NCBI RefSeq assembly: GCF_024460775.1
Contig: NZ_JANFYZ010000003.1
Location: 186,001 to 250,000 of the forward strand
Direction of reading: 5' to 3'
Source: Desulfovibrio desulfuricans
GTDB taxonomy: Bacteria > Desulfobacterota > Desulfovibrionia > Desulfovibrionales > Desulfovibrionaceae
DNA: 64,000 nt
The translations under genes were made by a program, and so were the position numbers. The stretch's first letter is position 1, and every line of letters starts with the position of its first letter. The notes under the pieces are model-generated. The model searched no databases. It was not told the DNA's origin and worked only from the letters and a program-made list of their open reading frames with translations. Below are positions 16,775 to 24,709 of the stretch, one piece after another.

Positions 16775-17003
16775 GGACGCCCCAACTAGTAAATGCTTCC
16801 GTTACCTCTTGGTCAGAAGCAAATTTGCCCTCGTCTGCCTGACGAACACCTTCCTGAATGGCTTCGACCTGCCAGGACTGTTCTGCCACATATTGCCTTA
16901 CCGCCTCTGCCACCAGCCAGGAACGAGACCGTGAGGTAGCAGCGGCAAGCTTTTCAAGCTGTGCCTGCGTGTCCGTATCCAATCGTGCCGTTACCGTAGA
17001 CAT
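16764..17003 (-). CDS. parD: Ribbon-helix-helix antitoxin
   Basis: 79 residues: STVTARLDTDTQAQLEKLAAATSRSRSWLVAEAVRQYVAEQ is a classic ribbon-helix-helix DNA-binding start (strand, then helix with SRS turn and second helix). A toxin-binding tail follows, ending EVTEAFTSWGVHAK. Start at 17003 after aggagattcct. It binds and neutralises the downstream ParE-like toxin and should repress its own promoter, which lies in the short divergent gap to the AAA ATPase gene. Confidence 0.85.
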   Translation of the reverse strand: MSTVTARLDTDTQAQLEKLAAATSRSRSWLVAEAVRQYVAEQSWQVEAIQEGVRQADEGKFASDQEVTEAFTSWGVHAK

Positions 17004-17071
17004 AGGAATCTCCTTTGTCTTCATTGTGTACATTCAAGTTAAACGTGTCAATGGGACACATTGGAGAAAAA

Positions 17072-18406
17072 ATGCAAACTCGCCTTACTGACGAACTTGA
17101 TTCTCTTCAGCCCGCCGATCTTGATGCCGGGCAGGTTTTCAGCGGCAAGCGCTCCGGCACCACGGTCAGGGGCTACGCCGCTCCTTCGGCCTACACCCCG
17201 GCCATTGACCCTGACTATATCTTCCATGAGTCCAGCCGCGATGTTGTGGTCTGGTTTCTCAACCCACAGGAACCGTTGTACGTATTCGGCCCTACTGGCT
17301 GCGGTAAAACAACATGCATCAAGCAGCTGGCAGCCAGACTCAACTATCCCGTCTTTGAGGTTACCGGGCACGGGCGGCTGGAGTTTGCTGACATGGTTGG
17401 TCATTTGACGGTTAAAAACGGCAACATGACCTTTGAATACGGTCCGCTTGCGCTTGCCATGCGCTACGGCGCACTTCTGCTGCTGAATGAGATCGACCTG
17501 ACATCCCCTGAAATTGCAGCAGGCCTGAACAGCGTGCTGGACGGCTCCCCCCTGTGCATAGCAGAAAACGGCGGTGAACTGATTGCGCCGCACCCCATGT
17601 TCCGCCTGGTTGCCACGGCCAATACCAATGGCGGTGGCGATGACACCGGCCTCTACCATGGAACCCAGAGGCAGAATCTTGCATGGCTGGACCGGTTTAC
17701 CATCTGCGAAGTGGGCTACCCATCTGCCGATGTGGAAAAAAGCCTACTTGCCCGGCGCTTCCCTTCGCTGCCCGAATCGTTGTGTGCCACTATGGTGGAC
17801 TACGCCAATGAGGTTCGCAAGCTGTTCATGGGCGAGGCTTCTACCGGCAATCTGACCAACGCCATTGAAGTTACATTCTCCACGCGCAGTTTGCTGCGCT
17901 GGGGTGATCTGACCGTTCGCTTTCAGCCGCTAGCCCATCAGGGCGTACAGTCTGTCACCTACGCCCTCGACCGGGCGCTGGCCTACCGTGCAAGCCGTGA
18001 AACCCGCGCCATGTTGCACGAGCTGGCTCAACGCATGTTCCCGCAACAGGTGGAAGTTGAATCCCCCCAAACCGTAACGGCAGAAGCAGAAACCCTGCAA
18101 GGCGAGCAAGCCTTACGCTTCATGCGTGGGCATCTGCACCACACACCTACGGTGGCCAAGCCCCTCGTTCATCTTCAGGTAATTCACAACCTTTCCGGCA
18201 AAAAACAAGACGGCAAATTCTGGATCGGCGAGGCTAGCCCTGTGGGGCTCACGCTGAAGTGGGGCAAACCGGACACCGTTGGCCAGCAGCACTTTATTCC
18301 CGCCGAAAACTGTGAGGGCAACAGTTCCGTGATGGAGCTTGAAACCCGTGCAGCAAAGAAGCTCAACGAAGGCTACTCACTCAATACTACAAAAAGTTCA
18401 TTCTAG
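17072..18406 (+). CDS. MoxR/CobS-like AAA+ ATPase
   Basis: 444 residues. The Walker A GPTGCGKTT is near residues 73-81 and the Walker B LLLLNEIDLT near 135-144. Sensor-1-like VATANTNGGGDDTG and the arginine-rich FSTRSLLRW segment follow. The match is to the AAA_5/MoxR branch that includes CobS of cobaltochelatase. The C-terminal 100 residues (KPLVHLQVIHNLSGKKQDGKFW...) are an extra domain not in chromosomal CobS. The next two genes encode a DUF3150-like protein and a CobT-like VWA protein, so this is the motor of a MoxR-VWA pair. No cobalamin genes are nearby, so cobalt insertion is unlikely. Start chosen at the ATG preceded by GGAG. Confidence 0.8.
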   Translation: MQTRLTDELDSLQPADLDAGQVFSGKRSGTTVRGYAAPSAYTPAIDPDYIFHESSRDVVVWFLNPQEPLYVFGPTGCGKTTCIKQLAARLNYPVFEVTGHGRLEFADMVGHLTVKNGNMTFEYGPLALAMRYGALLLLNEIDLTSPEIAAGLNSVLDGSPLCIAENGGELIAPHPMFRLVATANTNGGGDDTGLYHGTQRQNLAWLDRFTICEVGYPSADVEKSLLARRFPSLPESLCATMVDYANEVRKLFMGEASTGNLTNAIEVTFSTRSLLRWGDLTVRFQPLAHQGVQSVTYALDRALAYRASRETRAMLHELAQRMFPQQVEVESPQTVTAEAETLQGEQALRFMRGHLHHTPTVAKPLVHLQVIHNLSGKKQDGKFWIGEASPVGLTLKWGKPDTVGQQHFIPAENCEGNSSVMELETRAAKKLNEGYSLNTTKSSF

Positions 18407-18415
18407 GAGGCTATA

Positions 18416-19450
18416 ATGGCACAACTTATTTCTGACATACGCATTTTGGATAACTTGCTGGCCCTTAATCTCAACGTCAGCCTGTGGTCGGCCCGACGCA
18501 AAATGAGCCAAGAAGACCTGGGCGGCGCAGAGCTGCCCCCCGAAGATCTGGCATCACTGGGTTCCAAGCGCATTGCCGATCCGGAAAACCTCAAAGTATT
18601 CGGCACACTCAAGGCCCGAGCCTTCAACTACCTTGACCGGCACGGGGTACGGTTCATGTCTGGCTGGGCAATACCTGAAGAAAAGGCCGGCGAGATCGTG
18701 CAGGAGCTGCTCAACATCCGTGCCGAATTCCAGAAAGAAAAGGAAGCGTTTCTGGCTGGCTATGACCAAAATGTGCAGGCATGGATTGAGAAGCACCATC
18801 AGTGGGGCGAAATTATTCGCAATTCCCTTGTGGGGCCTGATTACGTACGCGCCCGCATGGATTTCCGCTGGCAGTTGTATAAGGTGGCCCCGCTTGAGCA
18901 GCACGCAGACAACACCGCTGTGCTGGAAGCCGGTCTGGCGGAAGAGGTGCAGGGCCTGGGCGGCACCCTGTTTGATGAGGTGGCCAAGTCGGCTGACGAT
19001 ATATGGCGCAGGGTTTACCACGGCAAGACGGAGGTAACCCACAAGGCGCTCTCGCCATTGCGCACCCTGCATGCTAAGCTCAATGGTTTGTCTTTTGTAG
19101 AGCCGCATGTGGCCCCGGTTGCTGACATCGTGCAAGCGGCTCTGCAGCGCATGCCCAAAAAGGGCAATATCACTGGCACAGACCTGCTGCTGTTGCAGGG
19201 GCTGGTCTGCCTGCTCAAGGACAGTACGGCCCTTGTGGCCCACGCCCAAAAAGTTGTTGAGGGTTATGGCCCGGCCTTTGTGCTGGATGCCCTGCTGGCC
19301 GGTCCGGGAGTTATAGCTGAGCAAGATGGCAGCTCAATGCAGGTAGACGGTGCTGCTGATGGATATGATGACGTGCCTATTCTGCCCGACATCCACGTGG
19401 CTGACAGCGCTTTGCCGCACCCTGCCATACCTAGCTTGGGTCTGTGGTGA
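18416..19450 (+). CDS. DUF3150-like helical protein
   Basis: 344 residues, mostly helical, no enzymatic motif seen. The layout (N-terminal LDNLLALNLNVSLWSARRKMSQEDLG, a central FLAGYDQNVQAWIEKHHQWGEIIRNSLV helix, a Leu-rich C-terminal half) matches DUF3150 proteins that sit between CobS-like and CobT-like genes in phages and plasmids. The ribosome site taggagg is 10 bp after the AAA gene stop, and the next gene starts 3 bp after its own stop, so the three are one translation unit. It probably adapts or bridges the ATPase and the VWA protein; that is inference from context. Confidence 0.65.
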   Translation: MAQLISDIRILDNLLALNLNVSLWSARRKMSQEDLGGAELPPEDLASLGSKRIADPENLKVFGTLKARAFNYLDRHGVRFMSGWAIPEEKAGEIVQELLNIRAEFQKEKEAFLAGYDQNVQAWIEKHHQWGEIIRNSLVGPDYVRARMDFRWQLYKVAPLEQHADNTAVLEAGLAEEVQGLGGTLFDEVAKSADDIWRRVYHGKTEVTHKALSPLRTLHAKLNGLSFVEPHVAPVADIVQAALQRMPKKGNITGTDLLLLQGLVCLLKDSTALVAHAQKVVEGYGPAFVLDALLAGPGVIAEQDGSSMQVDGAADGYDDVPILPDIHVADSALPHPAIPSLGLW

Positions 19451-19453
19451 CGC

Positions 19454-21103
19454 ATGATACGCACAAAAGATGTACTCAACTGCCTGCCCCTTGTGGCGTC
19501 TATCCTTGGCGACCGCTACGGGGTACAGGTGCGTATTGGCGGCAATGAGGCCTGCACCAACGGTAAGGTAATTCACTTGCCCTCATTGCCAATGGATTGT
19601 GAACCCGAATTGCTGGCATTGGCGAGGTCGTTTGTGGATCATGAATCCGGCCATATCCGACACACTGATTTTAGCGTGCTGAAAGCTGCAAACCTTGATT
19701 CTGTGACCTTTAATTTGTTTAACTGCCTTGAAGATTGGCGTGTTGAAAAGAAGCTGTCGGGCATTTTCCCCGGCTGCCGGAGGAACCTGAACTGGCTGAT
19801 ACGACGATTCTTTGTAGAGCAAGCACAGCCAAGGGCCGGGGATTCGTCCCCGGCCCTTGCTGTTTTGGACTATGTGCTGCTGACGGTGCGTGCTTGGGAC
19901 GTGAATGAGGTGACCCCGGCACGGCAACATGCGGCGAGCATTATGGAACATCATTTTCCCGGCTTGATAGAGGCCCTGGATGCCATCATGGTCAAGGCCT
20001 ACATCCATTGCCCTGATACAAAGGCAGCGATTGAATACGCGAAACAGATCGCCCTATGCATCCGACAGTGGGAACCGCCTCAACCAACTGAAAGCAGCAA
20101 ATACACGAGCGCAAACAATAAAACAGCCGTGCGTCAGGCTAAAGAAAAGACCAACGATTCTACCTCACAAATCGACCAGCAACATGAATCGGCTTGCGCC
20201 TCTGCGCCGGTTCAACATTCGAGGGCTTTGAACGCGTTACCGCTCAAAGCTCTTTTTCATGCGGAGGCACAAGACTTACCCCAAAACATCGGGGAAATCA
20301 TGGCGATTGAGCTTACCAATTGCAGCGTTGAATCCGCCGGTGACGCGCTGACCGTTGCCGTGGAAGGCACCCGACAAGCAGCACCGTTGCCTGCAGACCA
20401 GAAGCTGCAAGCCCTTCAGGCCAGCATCGCCCTGCGTACACGCCTTCAGTGCTTTCTGCAGGCGCAGACACAAAGACGTTGCAGCATCGGGCGTAGAGGA
20501 ACACTGCATCCCAGTTCACTACACCGTCTGCAAGTTGGGAATGATCGTGTTTTCCAAAAAGAATCTGTGCACCAGGGTCTTAACACGGCTGTCCATATCC
20601 TGCTGGACGTAAGCGGCAGCATGGCTGGCGCACCGATTAATCTTGCCAATCGAGCCTGCTTTGCCGTGACAACTGCGCTGAGCCATATTCGTGGCGTGAA
20701 TCCGGCAGTGACGGCCTTTCCCGCAGTCTCGGTGACCAATTCTGTATTCCCAATCATGCGGCATGGGCAGCCGTTGCCAGATAGGTTCGACATTCGGGCT
20801 TCTGGCGGAACCCCCTTAGCTGGGGCCATGTGGTGGGTTTTGCAAACCATGCTGCCCCTTAAAGAGCAGCGCAAGATGATCCTGATTATCACTGACGGCA
20901 TGCCGGACAACCAACTTGCTGCAAACAATGCCATAGGGGTGGCCCAAAAACTTGGTTTTGAAGTTTACGGACTCGGCATTCGGGATGAACACATAACACA
21001 CCTGCTGCCACACACGAGTAAGGTGGTCAACGATCTGCCTGATCTGGTGCCTGCCATGTTTGCCATGCTGCAGGCTGCCTTGCTCAAGGGTGGTGAAGTA
21101 TGA
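19454..21103 (+). CDS. CobT-like VWA protein with HExxH metallopeptidase motif
   Basis: 549 residues in two parts. The N-terminal half holds SFVDHESGHIRHTDF (about residues 58-72), an HExxH zinc-peptidase signature of the kind seen in phage CobT-like proteins. A low-complexity linker rich in Q, S and K separates it from the C-terminal VWA domain. The VWA domain has a complete metal-ion-dependent adhesion site: DVSGS near 385-389, the Thr in SGGTPLAG and the Asp in ITDGMPD. CobT pairs with CobS AAA rings to remodel a client; here a protease-like half is added. It is co-transcribed with the AAA and DUF3150 genes. Proteolytic activity is inferred from five residues only. Confidence 0.75.
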   Translation: MIRTKDVLNCLPLVASILGDRYGVQVRIGGNEACTNGKVIHLPSLPMDCEPELLALARSFVDHESGHIRHTDFSVLKAANLDSVTFNLFNCLEDWRVEKKLSGIFPGCRRNLNWLIRRFFVEQAQPRAGDSSPALAVLDYVLLTVRAWDVNEVTPARQHAASIMEHHFPGLIEALDAIMVKAYIHCPDTKAAIEYAKQIALCIRQWEPPQPTESSKYTSANNKTAVRQAKEKTNDSTSQIDQQHESACASAPVQHSRALNALPLKALFHAEAQDLPQNIGEIMAIELTNCSVESAGDALTVAVEGTRQAAPLPADQKLQALQASIALRTRLQCFLQAQTQRRCSIGRRGTLHPSSLHRLQVGNDRVFQKESVHQGLNTAVHILLDVSGSMAGAPINLANRACFAVTTALSHIRGVNPAVTAFPAVSVTNSVFPIMRHGQPLPDRFDIRASGGTPLAGAMWWVLQTMLPLKEQRKMILIITDGMPDNQLAANNAIGVAQKLGFEVYGLGIRDEHITHLLPHTSKVVNDLPDLVPAMFAMLQAALLKGGEV

Positions 21104-21208
21104 TGGTACCCCTCGATTTTAGGCCGTGGCACCGAACTGGAATATTACGTTTCTTTACGTTTAACAAAAAGCGGCGCATCCCGCGCTGCTAAAAACAACG
21201 GAGGGCAT

Positions 21209-21280
21209 ATGAACCCACTTGCGTGGATACCTGTAGCCATCGCTGTATTGCAGGTTATCAAGGACAACTGGGACGACTAG
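21209..21280 (+). CDS. 23-residue hydrophobic peptide
   Basis: A tiny frame, MNPLAWIPVAIAVLQVIKDN plus WDD, with a strong ribosome site (ggaggg) upstream. The first 17 residues could form one membrane helix, followed by a charged tail. It lies between the VWA gene and a hairpin. It could be a holin-like or regulator peptide of the element, or a toxic membrane peptide. Called on ribosome site and composition only. Confidence 0.45.
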   Translation: MNPLAWIPVAIAVLQVIKDNWDD

Positions 21281-21301
21281 CTCACAATCGTGCTGGCATG
21301 C

Positions 21302-21326
21302 AGAAGGCGGGAAATACCCGCCTTCT
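21302..21326 (+). terminator. Hairpin after the 23-residue peptide
   Basis: agaaggcggg (21302-21311) pairs with cccgccttct (21317-21326) around aaata, followed by a short T-containing stretch. Probably terminates or attenuates the upstream operon before the 52-residue gene. Confidence 0.6.
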
Positions 21327-21357
21327 GTCATTTCGTGAACACAAAAGGAGCAGGAAT

Positions 21358-21516
21358 ATGAGCAAGACTTGGGTATTTATAGGCGGCATGGTGGCGGGAA
21401 TTGCAGGGGTATTTGCTGCGGCTTTTGCAGCTGAAGAATTCGATGCTCGCAAGCAAAACAGTGTACTTCCCCAACAGCAACTTGAGCTCCCAGAGGGAAG
21501 GGAAACAAAATCATAA
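21358..21516 (+). CDS. Small single-pass membrane protein
   Basis: 52 residues beginning MSKTWVFIGGMVAGIAGVFA, one Gly/Ala-rich membrane helix, then an acidic/polar tail (EEFDARKQNS...LELPEGRETKS). Start after aggagcaggaat. Small helix-plus-tail proteins of this form are frequent at the ends of mobile-element operons; no function known. A hairpin follows at 21531. Confidence 0.6.
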   Translation: MSKTWVFIGGMVAGIAGVFAAAFAAEEFDARKQNSVLPQQQLELPEGRETKS

Positions 21517-21530
21517 TGCAACAGAAACTT

Positions 21531-21565
21531 CCTGGTAGTAGCGTCATTTACCAACTACTGCCAGG
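21531..21565. terminator. Hairpin between convergent genes
   Basis: cctggtagtag (21531-21541) pairs with ctact-g-ccagg (21555-21565) with one bulged base. It sits between the small membrane protein (plus) and the AT-rich gene (minus) and could end both transcripts. Confidence 0.5.
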
Positions 21566-21572
21566 GAGTTAT

Positions 21573-22715
21573 TCAGTGGTCACAGAATATGAAGAACGTC
21601 ATTTCTCTTTGATTTTTCAAAAATCTATGCGCCTTTACTTCAGCCAAAATACCATTACTACAGAAAAAATCTACATAGTACCTTAGTACAGTTTTGTCAG
21701 CAGATTGAAACCTTCTTGTGATGTCACGAAATGTGAGATTTTTAGCATATCTCATATAGTCAAATAGCTCATAATACAATTGCTTATTGCGCGACATCTC
21801 ATTCATAATCATGAGATGGGCGTTTATTAAGAGTCTAGCTAGTGCATCCGCAATATCCATCATAGAGCCATATCTTCCGCTTTTTGTGGCATTTTTGAAG
21901 AGCAATAGAATTGCATATAGCTTTATAAGTACCGTTCTATATAGATTAACAATGTTTGAAACCTGCCCTCTAATATACACGAAATCTTTCAACTCTTCCG
22001 CTATGTGATCGCAGTAAGCATAGATTGTGTCCACCTCATGATTAGGGATAGCAACACTCTTCACAACCTTTTCTCTAACAATGCTTTCTGCCACCTTAAC
22101 TATAGCTTCAATGCCTTCTTTTTCTCCGCAAACTGTAGGCCATACATCACTACGCACGAACAAGAACCTATTCAACAGCCCAATACGACTCATATTTTTT
22201 TGCTTTAACAGAGCGAAAGCCTTATCATTGCCAACACAACAAAAGACATTAAGAAGACTTTTATGACGCCGTTTTGAAGGAATTAATGGCATTGAACCCC
22301 TTACGCCGTAATACAACGCATCAAGATCCTTATTCCTATTTATAAGGCAATCCACAAAAGTTCGCTTATCCCGCCGATGATCACTATCAATACTGACAAA
22401 GCTTTTTTGGCCAAGCAACCCCAACAGTTCCTTCTTTGACACTCCCTTTTCCGTGGCGTCTTCCTTACCAGACTCAGGCGTGCCATCTACGACGATAAAG
22501 CCCCAATTTTGGCAATACGAATTTCCACCAAAGTTCACGGGGAACAAATCTTTCATTACCTCTGATACTGAAAAAAGAGCATACGCCAAGCTTGGAGGTG
22601 TCAGCCGAAATAGCAAATCTATTTGCAACGGTTCCAAACGAATCCGATCGTCAAATCCAGAATGGGGGATCATTTTAAGGTATCTTTCCAAGGATGGTAG
22701 ATTAGTCCAAGCCAC
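21573..22715 (-). CDS. Unrecognised AT-rich protein, possibly DUF3987-like
   Basis: 380 residues. No family is certain. The stretch from GFIVVDGTPESGKE through a conserved SLLNVFCCVGNDKAF and MSRIGLLNRFLFVRSD resembles the DUF3987 primase/helicase-like proteins of phages and islands, in which an 'R-x-GLLNRF' turn is conserved. However, the Walker A GxxGxGKS is not present (PESGKE at most), so this may be a decayed or non-ATPase version. The C-terminal part (YFELFDYMRYAKNLTFRDITRRFQ..YYVDFFCSNGIL) reads like a winged helix. The base composition is far lower in GC than its neighbours, a sign of separate acquisition. It is the last gene before the right repeat. Confidence 0.45.
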   Translation of the reverse strand: MAWTNLPSLERYLKMIPHSGFDDRIRLEPLQIDLLFRLTPPSLAYALFSVSEVMKDLFPVNFGGNSYCQNWGFIVVDGTPESGKEDATEKGVSKKELLGLLGQKSFVSIDSDHRRDKRTFVDCLINRNKDLDALYYGVRGSMPLIPSKRRHKSLLNVFCCVGNDKAFALLKQKNMSRIGLLNRFLFVRSDVWPTVCGEKEGIEAIVKVAESIVREKVVKSVAIPNHEVDTIYAYCDHIAEELKDFVYIRGQVSNIVNLYRTVLIKLYAILLLFKNATKSGRYGSMMDIADALARLLINAHLMIMNEMSRNKQLYYELFDYMRYAKNLTFRDITRRFQSADKTVLRYYVDFFCSNGILAEVKAHRFLKNQREMTFFIFCDH

Positions 22716-22829
22716 AGCACGCCTCCATTTCTGGCAATTGTGCCAAAAGCATATGCCGAAGTATACTGGCTGATGAAGGCAATATCTTCATGCCGCTTCA
22801 TCCAAATACACGCTCCGTCATTTCCAGAT

Positions 22830-22849
22830 GGGGGAGAGGCGGGGGAGAG
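22830..22849 (+). repeat. Right copy of 20-bp direct repeat, possible att site
   Basis: gggggagaggCgggggagag, same orientation as the copy at 91-110 with one mismatch; both are preceded by T. It lies about 57 bp from the 3' end of tRNA-Phe. If it is the other attachment half-site, the island is about 22.7 kb long and ends here. Confidence 0.4.
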
Positions 22850-22860
22850 TTCTACCTACA

Positions 22861-22898
22861 AAACAAAAAAGGACTTAGGCTTTTTTGCCTAAGTCCTT
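22861..22898 (-). terminator. Terminator of tRNA-Phe
   Basis: ggacttaggc (22871-22880) and gcctaagtcc (22887-22896) form a 10-bp stem. On the minus strand it is followed by a T-rich run (ttttttgttt). It lies 9-36 bp beyond the tRNA 3' end. Confidence 0.85.
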
Positions 22899-22906
22899 GA
22901 AATTTA

Positions 22907-22982
22907 TGGTGCCGAGGGACAGAATTGAACTGCCGACACGGGGATTTTCAGTCCCCTGCTCTACCAACTGAGCTACCTCGGC
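22907..22982 (-). tRNA. tRNA-Phe (anticodon GAA)
   Basis: A 76-nt cloverleaf on the minus strand: acceptor GCCGAGG pairs with CCTCGGC, D-arm GCTC..GAGC, anticodon stem GGGGA/TCCCC around CTGAAAA (anticodon GAA), five-base variable loop, T-arm with TTCAATT, discriminator A and an encoded CCA. tRNA genes are common island insertion sites; this one borders the accessory region. Confidence 0.97.
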
Positions 22983-23155
22983 CCATTAGGCCTTACCGCC
23001 AGAGCGTTTGCTCTTTCACAGCGGCTGGAAACGTCTTCTATCTACTTGCGCTGACTTTGGCAAGCTTTTTTTTAAGAATTTTGCACAACGGCTTGAAATA
23101 TGGCTTTCTTCCGGCCATACTTCCCCCCGTCAACAGATCAAATCAAGGATTTATC

Positions 23156-24550
23156 GTGCCTTTTCACAGTCCCATACCCCCAACCTTGCGGGATCTCGAT
23201 GCCCTGCGCAACATTGGCGTCAGGCGCGTCATCATGCAGGCCCTTGTTACCGGCGGCGTCACTGGCGCTGTTATCGGCCTTTTTCGCCTTGCTTACGACC
23301 ACATCAACGCCGCGCTTGTGCACACCATACGCCAGCACGACCTTTATGACCCTGTTGTGGCCGCCTGGATTTTCGGCGGTTTGGCGATATTGGCCCTGCT
23401 GGCACTGCTGGCCCTGCGCCTTGAACCCCTCGTGAGCGGCAGTGGCATTCCGCAGGTGGAGCTGATGGTGCGCGGGCAAATGCGCATGAACTGGCTGCGC
23501 GTGTTGCTGTGCAAATTTGCCGGAACGCTCGTTTCCCTCAGCGGTGGCCTGTCGGTTGGCCGCGAGGGGCCTTCCATCATGATGGGCGCAGCCGTGGGGG
23601 CTGGCGTAGGGCACCTGTGGGGCGAGCGCAGCGGGCAGAGCCTGCCGCGTTACCTTGTGGGGGGCAGCGTTGCCGGGCTTGCCGCCGCCTTTGGTGCGCC
23701 TCTGGCGGGCATGTTCTTTGCGTTTGAAGAAATGAAAACCATCCTCAGCGCCCCCATGCTGCTGTTTACAGGTGTGTGCGCCCTTGCCGCGTGGTTTGTG
23801 GTGCAGGTTCTGCTTGGATTCGGCCTGGTGTTCCCCTTTGCGCAACAGCCCTTCATCCACTGGACGCAGTGGTGGATCATCCCTTTTGTCGGCATTGGCA
23901 TGGGCGTTCTGGGCGCTTTTTATAATCTGATACTGCTGCGGCTCACCCTTTGGGCCGACCACAGCCCTCTGATGCCCCGCCCCTTGCGCGTGCTCCTGCC
24001 CTTTATGCTGGCTGGCGTGCTGCTTTACCTCTGCCCGCAGGTGCTTGTGGGTATTGGCTTCAGCACCTTGCAGCTTGAGAGCCTGCCCCTGCCCTTGCTG
24101 GGCCTGTTTGGTCTGCTGGCGGTAAAGATGGCCTTTTCATGGATAAGCTTTGCCTCCGGCGTTTCCGGCGGCCTGCTGATGCCCGTACTGCTCATGGGTT
24201 CCATTGGCGGGGCATGCATGGCCGCGGGCCTACAATCTGCCGGAGTTATCAGCCCGGAGCAGACCGCCACAGTGCTGACCCTCGGCATGACAGGCCTTTT
24301 TGCCGGTTCTGTGCGCGCGCCGCTGACTGGCGCATTTTTGCTGCTTGAAATGACAGGATCGTTCCACAATATTCCCACGGTGGTGCTCACGGCCTATATT
24401 GCCGCCTTCACCGCCAATGCCCTGCGCTCCGAGCCTGTGTACGACAGTCTGCGCGCCCGCTGCCTTGATCTGGCTGGCGCGGCAGCCCCAAGCGACAAAA
24501 ATGGCAATGATACCGATGCGTCAGGCAGCGCAACACAACTGCAAAAATGA
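23156..24550 (+). CDS. ClC-family chloride/proton transporter
   Basis: A 464-residue inner-membrane protein with the ClC signature regions: GSGIPQ near residue 100, GREGPS with the gating glutamate, an ALAA-like GAPLAGMFFAFEE stretch, the GVSGGLLMP selectivity loop and a final EPVYDSL with the candidate Tyr. The core has about ten hydrophobic helices and a short polar tail; no CBS domains. Start taken at GTG 23156 preceded by aagga; an upstream ATG frame would add 77 residues reading back into the tRNA. It exchanges Cl- for H+, or in some relatives F-; sequence does not separate these safely. Confidence 0.88.
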   Translation: MPFHSPIPPTLRDLDALRNIGVRRVIMQALVTGGVTGAVIGLFRLAYDHINAALVHTIRQHDLYDPVVAAWIFGGLAILALLALLALRLEPLVSGSGIPQVELMVRGQMRMNWLRVLLCKFAGTLVSLSGGLSVGREGPSIMMGAAVGAGVGHLWGERSGQSLPRYLVGGSVAGLAAAFGAPLAGMFFAFEEMKTILSAPMLLFTGVCALAAWFVVQVLLGFGLVFPFAQQPFIHWTQWWIIPFVGIGMGVLGAFYNLILLRLTLWADHSPLMPRPLRVLLPFMLAGVLLYLCPQVLVGIGFSTLQLESLPLPLLGLFGLLAVKMAFSWISFASGVSGGLLMPVLLMGSIGGACMAAGLQSAGVISPEQTATVLTLGMTGLFAGSVRAPLTGAFLLLEMTGSFHNIPTVVLTAYIAAFTANALRSEPVYDSLRARCLDLAGAAAPSDKNGNDTDASGSATQLQK

Positions 24551-24655
24551 AAGGTCGTGCAAAAGGCGCACGATGCCGCAAAAAATTTATTCATATAACT
24601 ATTTGTTATACTTGAATTTTTAAAAAAATGCTTGCGTTTTACAATTGGAGTGTCT

Positions 24656-24709
24656 ATGTTCACCAATTGCAAAACCAACCGCGCCCCATGGAGTAGGTAT
24701 GACCCGTAA
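24656..24709 (+). CDS. 17-codon leader frame overlapping the next gene
   Basis: MFTNCKTNRAPWSRYDP, with GGAG five bases before its ATG. Its stop (TAA, 24707-24709) lies inside the ligase gene, which starts at 24699, so the two overlap by 11 bases in different frames. A short frame with its own ribosome site that runs over a start codon can couple translation. It may also be chance. Confidence 0.3.
   Translation: MFTNCKTNRAPWSRYDP

Noticed and set aside
17072-21103. Cobaltochelatase CobST for cobalamin synthesis
   Set aside because: There is no CobN or other cobalamin gene, an extra DUF3150-like gene lies between them, the VWA protein has an HExxH motif, and the context is a mobile island.
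22830-22906. Duplication of the tRNA-Phe 3' end at the left edge of the window
   Set aside because: No copy of the tRNA 3' sequence was found in 1-90, so classical integration into the tRNA itself is not supported; only the purine-rich repeat is shared.
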